Origin: Polyangiaceae bacterium
GTDB lineage: Bacteria > Myxococcota > Polyangia > Polyangiales > Polyangiaceae
DNA: 32,465 nt
Direction: 5' to 3'
NCBI GenBank assembly: GCA_025936205.1
Contig: JAICTU010000025.1
Span: forward strand, 1-32,465
This document shows positions 9,001 to 17,170 of this stretch, piece by piece. Both the position numbers and the translations under genes were made by a program. The notes under the pieces were generated by a model. The model was not told the DNA's origin and did not search any database. It worked only from the letters and a program-made list of their open reading frames with translations. Position 1 is the stretch's first letter. Each line of letters starts with the position of its first letter.

Positions 9001-9538
9001 CCGACGCGAACAGCCGCGCCACCAGCTTTTCCACCTTGGAGCCGCTGCTCGCGCCGAGCCACGGCAGCGCATCGCTCTCGCCGGCGGAGAAGGCGCCGAG
9101 CCGCGCGAGCGCGGCGCTCGCGTTGGTCCAGCCCGAGAGCTGCTCCCCGAGGTCGCGGCGTGCGCTCGCGTCCACGCACGTGGCGAGGCCGCCGAGCTTC
9201 AGCTGACCCGCGCCGAGCCGCTGCACGAAGCTGCCCGCGGCCGCGCACAGATCGTCCTTGGCTTTCTTGCACGCCTCGAGCGCGGCGCTGCGCTCGTCCC
9301 GTTCGCGCTCGCGCTGGGTCAGCTTCTCGCGCAACGCCTCGAGCTCCGACGCCTGGCCTTGCGCCGCGCGCAGCCCCTCGCGCGCGCGCTCCAGCTCGAT
9401 GCGCGCACTCGACAGCTCTCGCTCCACGCGCTCGCACGAGAGCGGCGCGGGCTGTCTCTGCGACTGGGATTGCGCCTGCGCCGCAGGCGCCAACAAAAGC
9501 AGGCCAGCGCCCAGGAGACAGCTCTTCAGGAAACTCAT
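6005..9538 (-). CDS. Membrane-anchored STAND-type ATPase with large periplasmic N-terminus
   Basis: A 1177-residue protein. The start is set at ATG 9538 because it overlaps the upstream stop as ATGA and begins a clean signal peptide (residues 1-22, ending APAAQA). Residues 35-95 are coiled coil. Residues 100-585 form a helical, Cys-containing domain I do not recognise, predicted periplasmic. A transmembrane helix lies at 591-612 (LVLSGLLLLVLGAALRWALQL). The cytoplasmic half carries the linker NPFEVRGRITSSTQFFNRERLV typical before STAND/AAA_16 ATPases, a Walker A variant SLRRFGKSSLA (799-809), Walker B ALLILDELEH (906-914), and a C-terminal part likely holding winged-helix elements. STAND proteins switch on ligand binding and ATP hydrolysis; here the sensor would face the periplasm. 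The substrate or signal is unknown. It is translationally coupled to the GT-C-like gene before it. Confidence 0.75.
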   Translation of the reverse strand: MSFLKSCLLGAGLLLLAPAAQAQSQSQRQPAPLSCERVERELSSARIELERAREGLRAAQGQASELEALREKLTQRERERDERSAALEACKKAKDDLCAAAGSFVQRLGAGQLKLGGLATCVDASARRDLGEQLSGWTNASAALARLGAFSAGESDALPWLGASSGSKVEKLVARLFASGNGSPLIYRRLLIEALKLTVPAALRELEAQPGGVEHWFASDEPLDPAIAAEMLRATAGKPVDTQVPALATATSLIQSYELLASCNGARPARDCRRANQLLQLLESSGPLIARRRVQDVWASECSALSEDVVEKWLQDLPPARSSEARVETVTQAVRSKLFTCFLRDAAAPESFPGWLSTKLPSPKALTGRTFSRVLELEGWWQAGSPVDACAHAVRALQTTAAPNECAAPAELLESVQQWSQHRAEAHGSFGFELCDRLGLALWGGESASLADAYSAPPTVDDTVRLLADAPPTNVARLRGLCAARAGSGADFERSVRDLGQLARALGESTAQPPWNLTAELEPVELQRSRRGTGLGPWLRSLGVSASREACTLLELRSERCAACRDLPDGSHYDCGLLQQLRDAWAVKTRALVLSGLLLLVLGAALRWALQLRRALIAQGPWREQTLASLHSVGLEPHPDRLRYLFPARLGQIQLELPHTPGWERFGRRAALVRCENGGFQDRDVHRAGSVARSYGAETALLLHDEGASPDLGAVRSILEWAARGAGKAVNILPLSLSRLKWSRDANDLLELAEESSLRGNPFEVRGRITSSTQFFNRERLVSGLLASAQAGRFTVVTSLRRFGKSSLALEVARRLPGPSAYVDLTGFHHEIHSHDPAEAADAILRFLCMELLESARARQPGRPLELAVPSGKLDATALAAWFRDFGQALSPQKNTQQNNGQAPPALLILDELEHAIGAARELNHALEVFAIVVGRLRNTLPGLGAARGQRIGVLFCSALHPLLWSPLGTLAHQSLAGSFELVAVPCLPEEAAAAMMRGLGSRQGVRFTDAALALLLRESQSVPLLLRRLGSAVLELYDPERARHGGLGAVEIGIEGARAAIEREVSRGSPLSVWIESEIAHPDSPGGAILRSLAQCEHGAAHELRALAAGAFRRQFELTGLTLELTPGEAQRRAEEAAAVVLRTLGDSGLLQAHGDPTEPEAFELPDGVIRRVLRG

Positions 9539-11439
9539 GGACGCCGGTACACCTCGCAGCGCTCCGGCGCTGCAAACAGCTTCACAAACCGCCCCGGGAG
9601 CGCGGCGACCGCGCGCGTCAGGGCTCGATCCGGGCAGACCGCGAGCAGGCGCGCGTTCGTACGCTCCAGCAAGTCTCGAGCCGTCGCGTCGCTGGCGTCG
9701 TCGGGCACGCGCAGCACGCGATTGTGCAGATCGCTGCGCCACAGCAGGTAGGGCAGGGGCAGACCCGCATCGAACACTGCCACTTCGCCTGCTCCCAGCT
9801 GATCCGTGGCCTGCAGAAACGCGTCGGGGCGCCCCTCCGCTCCGACCGCGCTCCTGCGCTCCGAGCCGCTCATGCCTGCGTACGCGAGCAGCTTTGGGCC
9901 CTCACCGCTCAGGCCGGGGATGGCGTAGCTCAGATTCGCGAGGCCCAGCAGCGCCAGCACTCCGTGACCGGCGCGCCGCGCCAGCGCGGGTGCGCCCGAG
10001 AGTTGCGCTGCTGCGGCGGCCAGCACCAGCGCCGGAAAGGCGAGCACGTAGCGCGCCACTGCCGGATCCGGCGTGATCAGCGCGATCACGAGCAGCGCCG
10101 CCAGCAGCCCGTCGCGCTGGCGCACCAGCCGCCAGAGCGCCAGCGGCAACGCCGCCCAGAGCACGAGGCTCATCCCGCCCACGCGCATGTCGAACACCGG
10201 CAGCGCATCGAACGACGACCACGAGCGCAGCACGCGCAACCAGAGCGCGCCGTGCACCTTCTGCGTGGCCGCGCCCGACGCCAGCAGCTCCCCGACGGAG
10301 ATCGTACCGGGCAGCTGCAGTGGCCCCAGCTGCACCCGTGCGGGCCACACCGGATTGCCGTGCCGCAGATACTGCGTCACGTACGCCTCCAGACCGAGCG
10401 CCGCGGCGAGCAGCAGCGCGCCTGCAACGTTGCCCAGCTGACGAGATCGCAGCTCATTGCTGCGCAGCCCCCGCCAGAGCAGCAGCCCGCAGAACAGCAG
10501 AGCGGCGGGCGGCGCGCTCGGCTTCGACCCCAGGAACAACCCCAGCGCAGCGCCCGATGCGAGCAACGTCGCGCGCGTGGGCGGCAGCAACACGAAATAG
10601 CTCGCCAGCAGCAAGTACGCCGCGCAGCCCACGTCGACGTAGTTGGTCGGCAGCTGCAAGAACACTGCCGGCAACAACAACCACGCCGCGCCGGCCACCA
10701 GCCCCTCGGCGCGCTCCGCGCCGAGCTCGCGCGCGCAACCGTAGAGCGCGCCGGCACCGACGAGACCGAGCGGCAACTGCCCGAGATCGATCAGCCGATC
10801 ATCCGGCAACAACGCGCGGAGCGCGGCGAACAGCAGCTCCACGTTGCGGGGATAGGTGGACAGGTAAGGCACGTCGGGCGGCAGCTCGGCGAGACCGCCG
10901 CCCTGTAGCACGAAGTTGACGAACGGCAGATGATACCCGAGCGCATCCCACTGCCAGACGGGGAGCCAGAAGGCGGCCAGAAAGGCAACGGCGAGCCCGC
11001 CTGCTCCGATCGCCAGCGCGGGCAGCACGCTCCACTCGGTACGCAAAAACCCCCCGCCCGCGCGCACCACGGCCAGCAGCCCCGTTGCCGGCTGCCCTGC
11101 CGGGCGCCGCCAGCGCACGGCCGCCGCCGTCGCGGCGATCAGCGCGCCGAGCAGCCACCCGCGACGGAACAGCCCGGTATACAGGGCGAGCTGCAGCCCC
11201 TCCGTGAACAGCCCCAGCGTGCAGACACAGCCGCCGAGCAGCTGCTGCCGCCGCGGCGCGCGCGGGAAGCAACGCGCGCCGAGCCGCGCCGCGATCAGCG
11301 CCGCGCACGCCAGCGCCGGAAGCGACAGGCCGAATGGACCGAGAGCGGAAACGAACCTCGCTGCAAAGCCATCCACGATGAAACTCGGGCCAGGATCCAG
11401 CGCGCGGGCGTAGGCGCGGCGATCCGGCGTGGCGTGCAT
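9535..11439 (-). CDS. GT-C-fold integral membrane glycosyltransferase-like protein
   Basis: A 634-residue polytopic membrane protein with about ten or more hydrophobic segments. The motif QWDALGYHLP (around residue 163) resembles the Asp/His loop motif of GT-C transferases of the ArnT/PMT type. LGSKPSAP and RHGNPVWP are further segments seen in this superfamily. The last 100 residues are soluble (GEVAVFDAGLPLPYLLW...), probably periplasmic. GT-C enzymes transfer sugars from polyprenyl-phosphate donors at the periplasmic side; acceptor and donor are not visible here. The stop overlaps the ATG of the STAND-type ATPase by 4 bp, so the two proteins likely act together. The ATG at 11439 is preceded by GAGG. 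No other glycan genes are nearby. Confidence 0.72.
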   Translation of the reverse strand: MHATPDRRAYARALDPGPSFIVDGFAARFVSALGPFGLSLPALACAALIAARLGARCFPRAPRRQQLLGGCVCTLGLFTEGLQLALYTGLFRRGWLLGALIAATAAAVRWRRPAGQPATGLLAVVRAGGGFLRTEWSVLPALAIGAGGLAVAFLAAFWLPVWQWDALGYHLPFVNFVLQGGGLAELPPDVPYLSTYPRNVELLFAALRALLPDDRLIDLGQLPLGLVGAGALYGCARELGAERAEGLVAGAAWLLLPAVFLQLPTNYVDVGCAAYLLLASYFVLLPPTRATLLASGAALGLFLGSKPSAPPAALLFCGLLLWRGLRSNELRSRQLGNVAGALLLAAALGLEAYVTQYLRHGNPVWPARVQLGPLQLPGTISVGELLASGAATQKVHGALWLRVLRSWSSFDALPVFDMRVGGMSLVLWAALPLALWRLVRQRDGLLAALLVIALITPDPAVARYVLAFPALVLAAAAAQLSGAPALARRAGHGVLALLGLANLSYAIPGLSGEGPKLLAYAGMSGSERRSAVGAEGRPDAFLQATDQLGAGEVAVFDAGLPLPYLLWRSDLHNRVLRVPDDASDATARDLLERTNARLLAVCPDRALTRAVAALPGRFVKLFAAPERCEVYRRP

Positions 11440-11611
11440 ACCTCAGCCTGTCGCCCGGAGTCACCCCCGTTCGGTCGAATTCCTGCACGTTTCGGGGCAG
11501 ATTGGCTCGCCAGAGCGCGACGCTGCGGCCCGCTAGCATGTGCCCAATGAGCACAGCCGCCGGGAGGGCTCATCCTGGGGCCGGGAGGGTGTGCTGGGGT
11601 GGCGAGCCTGT
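11440..11611. other. Intergenic gap
   Basis: A 172-bp gap between two minus-strand genes. It holds a repeated CCGGGAGGG (11560-11568, 11581-11589) and a loose inverted pair AGCACA/TGTGCT (11550-11555, 11590-11595). There is no T-tract, so I do not call a terminator. Confidence 0.3.
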
Positions 11612-14485
11612 TCAGAAATCGATGCGGCGGGCTCCGGAGAAGTCAGCGGCGCCGAACAGGCTCTTGCCAACGAGCTTGTAGTTCTCGAATCCCGGCAGGT
11701 CGCTCGAGCGCGACGATACGACGCTCAGGCTGCCGTCCGAGGCGAGCTCGACCAGGGTGTAGACCTGGTCGTGACGGAGCAGGGCACGGTTTTGGTCGGC
11801 CGCGACCAGGAGCCACTCGTCGGCGGGCAGCTCCAGGGCGGAGGTGATGCCGAGCGCCTCGTTCGCATCGCCGGCGGCCGAACCGAGCTCGAGGGCGGAG
11901 AGCTGTGTGGTGCCGCAAGCGTTTGCGGGGCTGCTCAGGGCGACGCCGAACCAGCGATCGCCGGACTGCAGCGCGAGGAAGCCGGAGACGCTGCCATCGT
12001 CCAGCTTCAGACTCTGCTCGATATGAGCGCCATCGCTGCGCAAGTCGAGGCGGTAGACGCGAGCATGGCCATTGGCTCCAGGAGCAGGTTCGATGCTGAT
12101 CCAGCGCTCGGAGCTAGCCGGTCCGCCCAGTTTGGCGACAGGGTAGCCGGGGATGTTGACGGGGGGCAGGGCGATCGGACCACCGGCAGCGTCGCGCTCG
12201 AAACGGTCGAGCATGAAGCGGAATGAGCCATTGGGGAGCGAGCCAGAGGGGCCACCGCGCTCGAGGCGTGTGGCGGCCAGCGTGCCCTGGGTTGCGAATG
12301 CCGAGGCGAAGCGCGAGCCGTCATCGCTGCGCGCTGCCGTGGCTTCGAGGCTGCTGATGCCCCAAAATTGCCAGGCGGGGCCACCCTCTGCGTCGAGGTC
12401 GAGCACGTAGAAGTACTGACGTTGCCCGCTGCCGTAGACGGTCAGAGTGACCGGACCTTCAACACAGCCCGGAGCGCCTCCGGGCGGGCAAGCGCGGCTG
12501 GTCGGTATGACGTTGGCTTCTCCGAGCGGCACCGCCTCCAGACCCAGTGCGTCGCAGCTTTCCTGAGTGTCGCAGCTGAGCTCCACCTGGGCCACGAACG
12601 CGATGTGGCGATCGTCGAGCAGCAGTCCCGGGCGCAGGATCCTGGACACGTCGCCGTAGTCTTCCCACCTCACATCGAGCCGTTTGGGGTCGCTCAGAGG
12701 GGGCAATGGTAGCTGCGGAAATGGCATGCTCGCCCGTAGCTGGGGCGTGCCGGACACCTCGAAGACTTGCACTCCGGGCGCGTAGCCCGTGCAGTCCCGC
12801 TCGCTCTGTTGGCATTGCGCCAGGTCAGGCGCGATCGCCAGCACGCCCTGGGGAATGGCGAGCAGCGTGGATGCGCCCGGCGAGAGCTCGAAGCTGATCG
12901 TGTTGCCGTCGCTCGTGATCTGCAACCTCGGGTTGGGTTGAATCTTGACGTGCGTGGAGTCGTACACGTAGTCCGCCACGATCGAGGCCTGTGCGGGCTC
13001 GGCACCGCTGCGCTCGATCGCAACGCTGGCCCCTACCGCGCTCTGGCCCGCTGCCGGCGGCGTTGCGGGATCGATGCCGATGGGCAAGCCGGGGCCGCGC
13101 GAGAATAGATTCCAGGCCGGCGCGTCCCCGCTGCCCTGCACGTTGGCGGGCGCAGGGATGGGGTTGCCACGGTTGCTGTACGGGATGTATTGGGCGCCGG
13201 CCGGCGCAGCGCCGTAGTTGACGATGCTGGCACCCTTGAACGAGAGCAGGGTCGCCAACTGGCTGCCAATCGGGGCGCCCGAGAGGGCCAGCGCCAGGAG
13301 CTCGTCTTCGTGTCCCTCCAGCACGGCGCCAGGAATGGGCAGAATGGTGGTGTAGTTTCCCGGCAACTCGAGCTTCGCGGGGCTGCTCCCCGACACATCC
13401 CAGACTTGCGCCGGGGCCGTGCCGCCCTGGGGAGCTTCCAGCCACAGATAGTTGCCGGAGAAGAGCGAGAAGCTGCCGCTGGCCACGTACACGGCTTCGA
13501 TCGAGGGATCGCCGAGCGCGAACGAGCGTTCCGGGGCCGCCGCCCCCGAGGCGAGATTGTACACGTGCAGGAAGGTGCGCTGACTCCCGACGCTGACGAC
13601 TGAAAGCTCATTGCCGATCACGCGTACCGGGCCCGGCACGGCGCCTGCTTCCGGCAGGTTCAGCGCCAGCGGCGCTCGCAGGGCGCCCGCCTCATCCCAG
13701 CTCAGCACATGCAACGAGCCGTCTTCGAGCGCGCTGGCCACACCGTCGCCATTCCACCAGAGACGCCGATCGAAGGGCAGCTCGGCCTCCGCCACGGGCT
13801 GGAGCGCGCCGGCAGTGGCGCGAAAGCCGCGCAGCGTCACCGCCTCATAACCGGGGCCGTAGCAGAAAGAGCGCGGCGCATCGCATTGCAGCGACTTCGC
13901 CACGTGCCGCGCCGTGAGCGCCCAGATCTGATCGCCGCGCTCCTGCAGCTGCCAGAAGTCGCCGCTCAGCTCCGCCTGTGCGAGCCGCGCCGGCGCGGTC
14001 GGATCGCTGACGTCGAACAGGATCACCCGCGAGTGAGCCGCGAGCTCTTCCGCGCTCGGGACCCCGTTGGGATCAAACTCCGGAGCTTCGGTCGCGGCCA
14101 CCCAGAGCTTGCCCGATGCGGAGACCAGCAGCTGAGAGATCGTGCCCCGCACGCTACCTTCGCTCAGGGTCAGCGGATGAGCGGGGTCGGCAAGATCGAG
14201 CAGCGTCAAGCCGCCGCTGGCGAGGGCGAGCACGTTGCCGCGCTCCGTCGCGATCAGCGCGCTGCGCGGCAGCGCGTCCGGAAAATTCGGCATTTCATCA
14301 CCAGGAATCGGCGGGCAACCGGGAGGCGCGACCGGCGTCGTGAAGTCCGCAGGTGAGCTCGTCGTCACAACTGGATTGTCCGTCTCCGTACCCGCTGTCG
14401 TCGTGGACTTGTCGTGCGCGCTCGCGCAGGCGACGAGCAGCGAAGAAAGCGCGAGCGCGGAGCGGCGGAAATTATGCTTCATCAT
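11612..14485 (-). CDS. Large secreted lipoprotein with beta-propeller-like repeats
   Basis: A 957-residue protein. The start is placed at ATG 14485 (MMKHNF...), not further upstream, because a lipoprotein signal follows: basic n-region, hydrophobic core, lipobox LVAC with Cys20. A Thr/Ser-rich linker precedes PPGCPPIPGDE. The body reads like a beta-propeller: repeated strands such as LALASGGLTLLDLADPAHPL, VILFDVSDPTAPARLAQAEL, FEVSGTPQLRASMPF and FYVLDLDAEGG, where measured or displayed states alternate with Asp-Pro turns. The first repeats resemble LVIVP-type or secreted propeller (PF09826-like) repeats; the precise family is uncertain. It follows and overlaps by 14 bp a TIGR02147 gene, a pairing seen in other deltaproteobacteria and fibrobacters. 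Predicted outer-membrane or surface protein; no enzyme motif seen. Confidence 0.72.
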   Translation of the reverse strand: MMKHNFRRSALALSSLLVACASAHDKSTTTAGTETDNPVVTTSSPADFTTPVAPPGCPPIPGDEMPNFPDALPRSALIATERGNVLALASGGLTLLDLADPAHPLTLSEGSVRGTISQLLVSASGKLWVAATEAPEFDPNGVPSAEELAAHSRVILFDVSDPTAPARLAQAELSGDFWQLQERGDQIWALTARHVAKSLQCDAPRSFCYGPGYEAVTLRGFRATAGALQPVAEAELPFDRRLWWNGDGVASALEDGSLHVLSWDEAGALRAPLALNLPEAGAVPGPVRVIGNELSVVSVGSQRTFLHVYNLASGAAAPERSFALGDPSIEAVYVASGSFSLFSGNYLWLEAPQGGTAPAQVWDVSGSSPAKLELPGNYTTILPIPGAVLEGHEDELLALALSGAPIGSQLATLLSFKGASIVNYGAAPAGAQYIPYSNRGNPIPAPANVQGSGDAPAWNLFSRGPGLPIGIDPATPPAAGQSAVGASVAIERSGAEPAQASIVADYVYDSTHVKIQPNPRLQITSDGNTISFELSPGASTLLAIPQGVLAIAPDLAQCQQSERDCTGYAPGVQVFEVSGTPQLRASMPFPQLPLPPLSDPKRLDVRWEDYGDVSRILRPGLLLDDRHIAFVAQVELSCDTQESCDALGLEAVPLGEANVIPTSRACPPGGAPGCVEGPVTLTVYGSGQRQYFYVLDLDAEGGPAWQFWGISSLEATAARSDDGSRFASAFATQGTLAATRLERGGPSGSLPNGSFRFMLDRFERDAAGGPIALPPVNIPGYPVAKLGGPASSERWISIEPAPGANGHARVYRLDLRSDGAHIEQSLKLDDGSVSGFLALQSGDRWFGVALSSPANACGTTQLSALELGSAAGDANEALGITSALELPADEWLLVAADQNRALLRHDQVYTLVELASDGSLSVVSSRSSDLPGFENYKLVGKSLFGAADFSGARRIDF

Positions 14486-15371
14486 GGTCTTCCTCGGAAT
14501 CGGGCGGCGCTGCTGCCGCGTGCTCGGTCTGAACCGAAGCGGACAGCGCAAAGATCTGAAAATTCACCTGCACGACGCGCTCGGGGCTGTCGTTTTGCTC
14601 GGCGGCTTGCAGCAGCTCCTGGCGGAACTTGCGCACGCGCTGCTTGAGCTCCTGCAGCTTGGCATCGCTGACGCACAGCGTGAGGCAGGAGATGTCACGC
14701 TCTTCGCGCGGGCTGTGATCGAGGGCGTAGCCGGCGCGCTCCAGCATCATGTGATGGAAGCTGAAGATGTGGTGACCGTGGGGACCGGCCCCCGTGGTCA
14801 CGAGATCGGTGACCTGCTCGAGTCCGCCGCCCTCGTCCTCGGGCTTTCGGCGCAGCAGCCCCAGCTTCAGCAGCGTCGCGACGGCCTTCTCGGCCTGGGC
14901 GGGCGAGATCTTTGGCTCGAGTTGCACGGCGATCCACGCCGGATCGTCCTGGAAGTCGGCGCGCCGCACCAGCTCCCGGATCGCCGGGATGTACCACTGG
15001 CTGTGATACGCGGTCTGCTCCTTGGCGAGCTGATGAACGGCGCGAAACGGACGGAAGCGAAACAGCCGCTCATACCCGCGATTGCGCTCCGCAACCGTGG
15101 TCGCCTGACAGTAGGCGACGAGCTCGCAGAAGAACTCCGCGCGATCGCCCGTGAGCCCGCAGCCCTTCGCGAAGCGCGCCGCCATCGCGACGCTGAGGTT
15201 GCGCTCGCCGTCGATGACGAGCTTCAGGTAGTTGCTGGAGCGGATGCCCGCCCGCTGCGAGAAGGCCCGAAACGAGAAGGAGTGCTCGGCCTTGGCGAAG
15301 GCGTAGTGATCGGCGAGGAAGCGACGATAGTCCGCGTAGTGGTACACATTCGGCCGCTCGCCGCTACTCAT
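14472..15371 (-). CDS. TIGR02147 (DUF4423) family regulator-like protein
   Basis: A 299-residue protein with the hallmarks of TIGR02147: an N-terminal YHYADYRRFLADHY, then SFRAFSQRAGIRSSNYLKLV and DGERNLS (an HTH-like region with the SxxYLKLV motif), a middle FFCELVAYCQA segment, YHSQWYIPAIREL, and a C-terminal stretch with LTLCVSDAKLQELKQRVRKF. Members are abundant in Fibrobacter and myxobacteria; a DNA-binding role is presumed but not well established. The start ATG at 15371 is preceded by GGGTGA. Its 3' end overlaps the lipoprotein gene by 14 bp, so the two are co-transcribed. A perfect palindrome at 15426-15442 lies 55 bp upstream and may be its operator. Confidence 0.88.
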   Translation of the reverse strand: MSSGERPNVYHYADYRRFLADHYAFAKAEHSFSFRAFSQRAGIRSSNYLKLVIDGERNLSVAMAARFAKGCGLTGDRAEFFCELVAYCQATTVAERNRGYERLFRFRPFRAVHQLAKEQTAYHSQWYIPAIRELVRRADFQDDPAWIAVQLEPKISPAQAEKAVATLLKLGLLRRKPEDEGGGLEQVTDLVTTGAGPHGHHIFSFHHMMLERAGYALDHSPREERDISCLTLCVSDAKLQELKQRVRKFRQELLQAAEQNDSPERVVQVNFQIFALSASVQTEHAAAAPPDSEEDHDEA

Positions 15372-15425
15372 TCACCCAATTTGGCAGGGCAGAATGCGCG
15401 CGTCGAACAACCGCCTGCAGAAACC

Positions 15426-15442
15426 GTGTACTGCGAGTACAC
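15426..15442. promoter_or_regulatory. Perfect 17-bp palindrome upstream of the TIGR02147 gene
   Basis: GTGTACTgcgAGTACAC is a perfect inverted repeat, 7-bp arms around a 3-bp centre. It sits 55-71 bp before the ATG of the TIGR02147 gene and 51 bp after the 3' end of the upstream lipoprotein gene. There is no following T-tract, so it is better explained as a dimeric repressor site than as a terminator. Size and position suit autoregulation by the HTH-like gene product; that is inference. Confidence 0.55.
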
Positions 15443-15493
15443 AGCGCGCCTCGTAGCGGGCGTACCGAAAAGGAACACCCCGCGAGCGGAGCG

Positions 15494-16051
15494 CTACTTC
15501 TCGGAGACCTTGACCTTGATGCTCTGCGCCCAGTCGGGGCCGTACGAACGGTTCCGCGCGTCGACGAACTGCAGCGTCAACGTGTGCTCACCGGGACGCA
15601 CACCGGCTTGCACCTTGGTCTCGCCCTTCTCGTAGACCTGATACCCCTTCTTGATCACGGTACCTAGCGGCACCGCCTCCGCGTCGATACCCACGGCGAA
15701 GTGCCCGGCGTTCTCGTGCACCGCGCCGGCGGGCTCCACCGCCATCCCCTGAGCCTCGAGCTCCAGCTCCACGGCCACGGCCCCCATGAACGCCTTACCG
15801 CGCACCTTCGCGCCGTCCTTCAAATTCTTGAAGGCCACCTTCCCCTTGGCGGTCGGCGGCTTGAAAGCGTTCAACTCCGCCAGCGTGGGCTCCGGAGCTT
15901 TCGCCGGCGCGCTCGCTGCGGGCGCGGCAGCGTGCGCCGGCGCACTCGGCTCCGGTGCCTTCTCCGGCTCGTTCGACTGACACCCCGGCAGCAAGCAACT
16001 CCAGCCTGCCAACCCCGCAACCACGCCGATCAGGCACTTCTTTGCGTCCAT
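15494..16051 (-). CDS. Small DUF4399-like lipoprotein
   Basis: A 185-residue lipoprotein. ATG 16051 is chosen over the earlier in-frame ATG at 16072 because AGGAGAA lies at ideal spacing before it and it gives a typical signal (MDAKKCLIG...LLPGC, lipobox LPGC, Cys24). An Ala/Pro/Glu-rich linker (26-62) leads to a beta-domain: GKVAFKNLKDGAKVRGKAFM, VHENAGHFAVGIDAEAV, KGETKVQAGVRPGEHTLTLQ, then FVDARNRSYGPDW. The last parts follow the DUF4399 pattern (ligand-like His replaced in part). The function of the family is unknown; the location would be a periplasmic membrane leaflet. No operon partner is obvious: the RAYT gene ends 18 bp upstream of the start. Confidence 0.75.
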   Translation of the reverse strand: MDAKKCLIGVVAGLAGWSCLLPGCQSNEPEKAPEPSAPAHAAAPAASAPAKAPEPTLAELNAFKPPTAKGKVAFKNLKDGAKVRGKAFMGAVAVELELEAQGMAVEPAGAVHENAGHFAVGIDAEAVPLGTVIKKGYQVYEKGETKVQAGVRPGEHTLTLQFVDARNRSYGPDWAQSIKVKVSEK

Positions 16052-16068
16052 GATTCTCCTCGCCCGAG

Positions 16069-16815
16069 TCATACCAGGGATCGTCCGCCGCCCGGCGTGT
16101 CATCCACATCGAACGACCCACATCGCTTCCATCCGCTGCGCAGCAACCAAGACTTCGCGCCGACCATCGGAGGCTCACTCGAACCGCTGGCACGCTCCCA
16201 ATCCTCGCGCGCAGAACGCGCCCCGAACACCAGCTCCGGCGGACGACGGAAGCCGGTGAACCAGGGCGCTGACGAACATCGGTCGACGAAGCCGTCGGCA
16301 GTGGGCTCCGCGGGACCTTGCGGTCCGCGGAGGTGCTTTCGCTGATTCAGCAACACATAGCGGAGTGCGAGCCTCACGGCGCGCGGAGTCGTGAGCGCGC
16401 GCGCGTGGTAGCGATCGGCGAACAGCCTTCCGCGGCGCCCGAGCCGCGCGTTGAGCGCGCGCGCCACGCGGATCGATAGCCCCTGCATTCCCCGCGAAAG
16501 CGCCCGGCGATCTCGCGCCTCCGCGATCAGGTGCAGATGGTCCCGCTGCACGGAAAAGTGCACGAGCGAAAAACCAAAGTGCTGCTTTCCTCGATCCAGG
16601 GCGCGGCGCACGGCCGAGAACAGCGAATGGGTACGCAGCGACGCAATGCCGCGCACGACCCGCATAGTGATGTGCAGCGGGTGAGCGAACGAATGAGACG
16701 GCCGGCGCAGGTGGGAAACACCAGCCGTTCTTGCCCTCGGTGGCCGGCCCGCGTTCGCTCGCGCGCCGCCCCACGTGCGGAACTCGAAACCCAGCTGGCG
16801 CGACGCTCGGGCCAT
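16069..16815 (-). CDS. RAYT-like Y1 (IS200-type HUH) transposase
   Basis: A 248-residue protein of the Y1_Tnp / REP-associated tyrosine transposase type. The N-terminal RTWGGARANAGRPP and then HPLHITMRVVRG match the start of many myxobacterial members. The HUH pair lies in HFSVQRDHLHLIAEA, and the single catalytic Tyr candidate is in RLFADRYHARAL, followed by ALRYVLLNQRKHL. The C-terminal 60 residues (after FRRPPELVFG) are poorly conserved. RAYTs nick single-stranded REP hairpins and are domesticated rather than self-mobile. Two REP-like hairpins lie 283-396 bp beyond its start on the 5' side. The first ATG at 16815 is used. Confidence 0.82.
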   Translation of the reverse strand: MARASRQLGFEFRTWGGARANAGRPPRARTAGVSHLRRPSHSFAHPLHITMRVVRGIASLRTHSLFSAVRRALDRGKQHFGFSLVHFSVQRDHLHLIAEARDRRALSRGMQGLSIRVARALNARLGRRGRLFADRYHARALTTPRAVRLALRYVLLNQRKHLRGPQGPAEPTADGFVDRCSSAPWFTGFRRPPELVFGARSAREDWERASGSSEPPMVGAKSWLLRSGWKRCGSFDVDDTPGGGRSLV

Positions 16816-17086
16816 GAACTTGATTTAGCATTAATTTCGAGAGGCGTCGAGATCGGGAAAATTTCGAGCGATCAGGAGGGTTTGCTGCGAAGCCATGCGG
16901 GAAGCCTGGCCCATGGCAGCTCGACGCTGGTTCACGCTGTCCAAAAACGTCCCTGACCGTCATTGCCCTGCGGGAACGCCGCGGGCGATTCACGTCCGTC
17001 CTGGAAGCCCCGGCACGCGGGCAGTGGGCATATTCTGGAGTCGGTCGGCGTTGTGTAGAGGCGAGCCCTGCAAATATGGCCCTGAC

Positions 17087-17125
17087 GTGGGCGGGGTTGC
17101 GGCCGTTCCCTTCGGGGCGGTCGCA
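17087..17125 (+). repeat. REP-like hairpin, copy 1
   Basis: A 12-bp imperfect stem: TGCGGCCGTTCC (17098-17109), loop CTTC, GGGGCGGTCGCA (17114-17125), with only G-T wobbles as imperfections. GTGG at 17087-17090 precedes the stem by 7 bases; REP elements commonly carry a GTAG/GTGG-like tetranucleotide at the 5' foot. The first 18 bases from 17093 are identical to those of copy 2. Confidence 0.55.
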
Positions 17126-17170
17126 CTCCATACGTCACTGTCACGGGGCTTGGCGGCTCCGCACGAAGCC

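Noticed and set aside
7802..9751. Plus-strand frame of 649 codons
   Set aside because: It is Arg/Ala/Gln-rich and antisense to the STAND-type ATPase gene, a GC-rich shadow.
11550..11595. Inverted AGCACA/TGTGCT as a terminator
   Set aside because: Short arms, 34-base loop and no T-tract.
16052..16072. Earlier ATG for the DUF4399-like lipoprotein
   Set aside because: The later ATG has the AGGAGAA site and gives the proper lipoprotein signal.
16960..16995. Possible third, inverted REP copy
   Set aside because: Only a partial GCGGCGTTCCC match on the minus strand; the stem does not hold.
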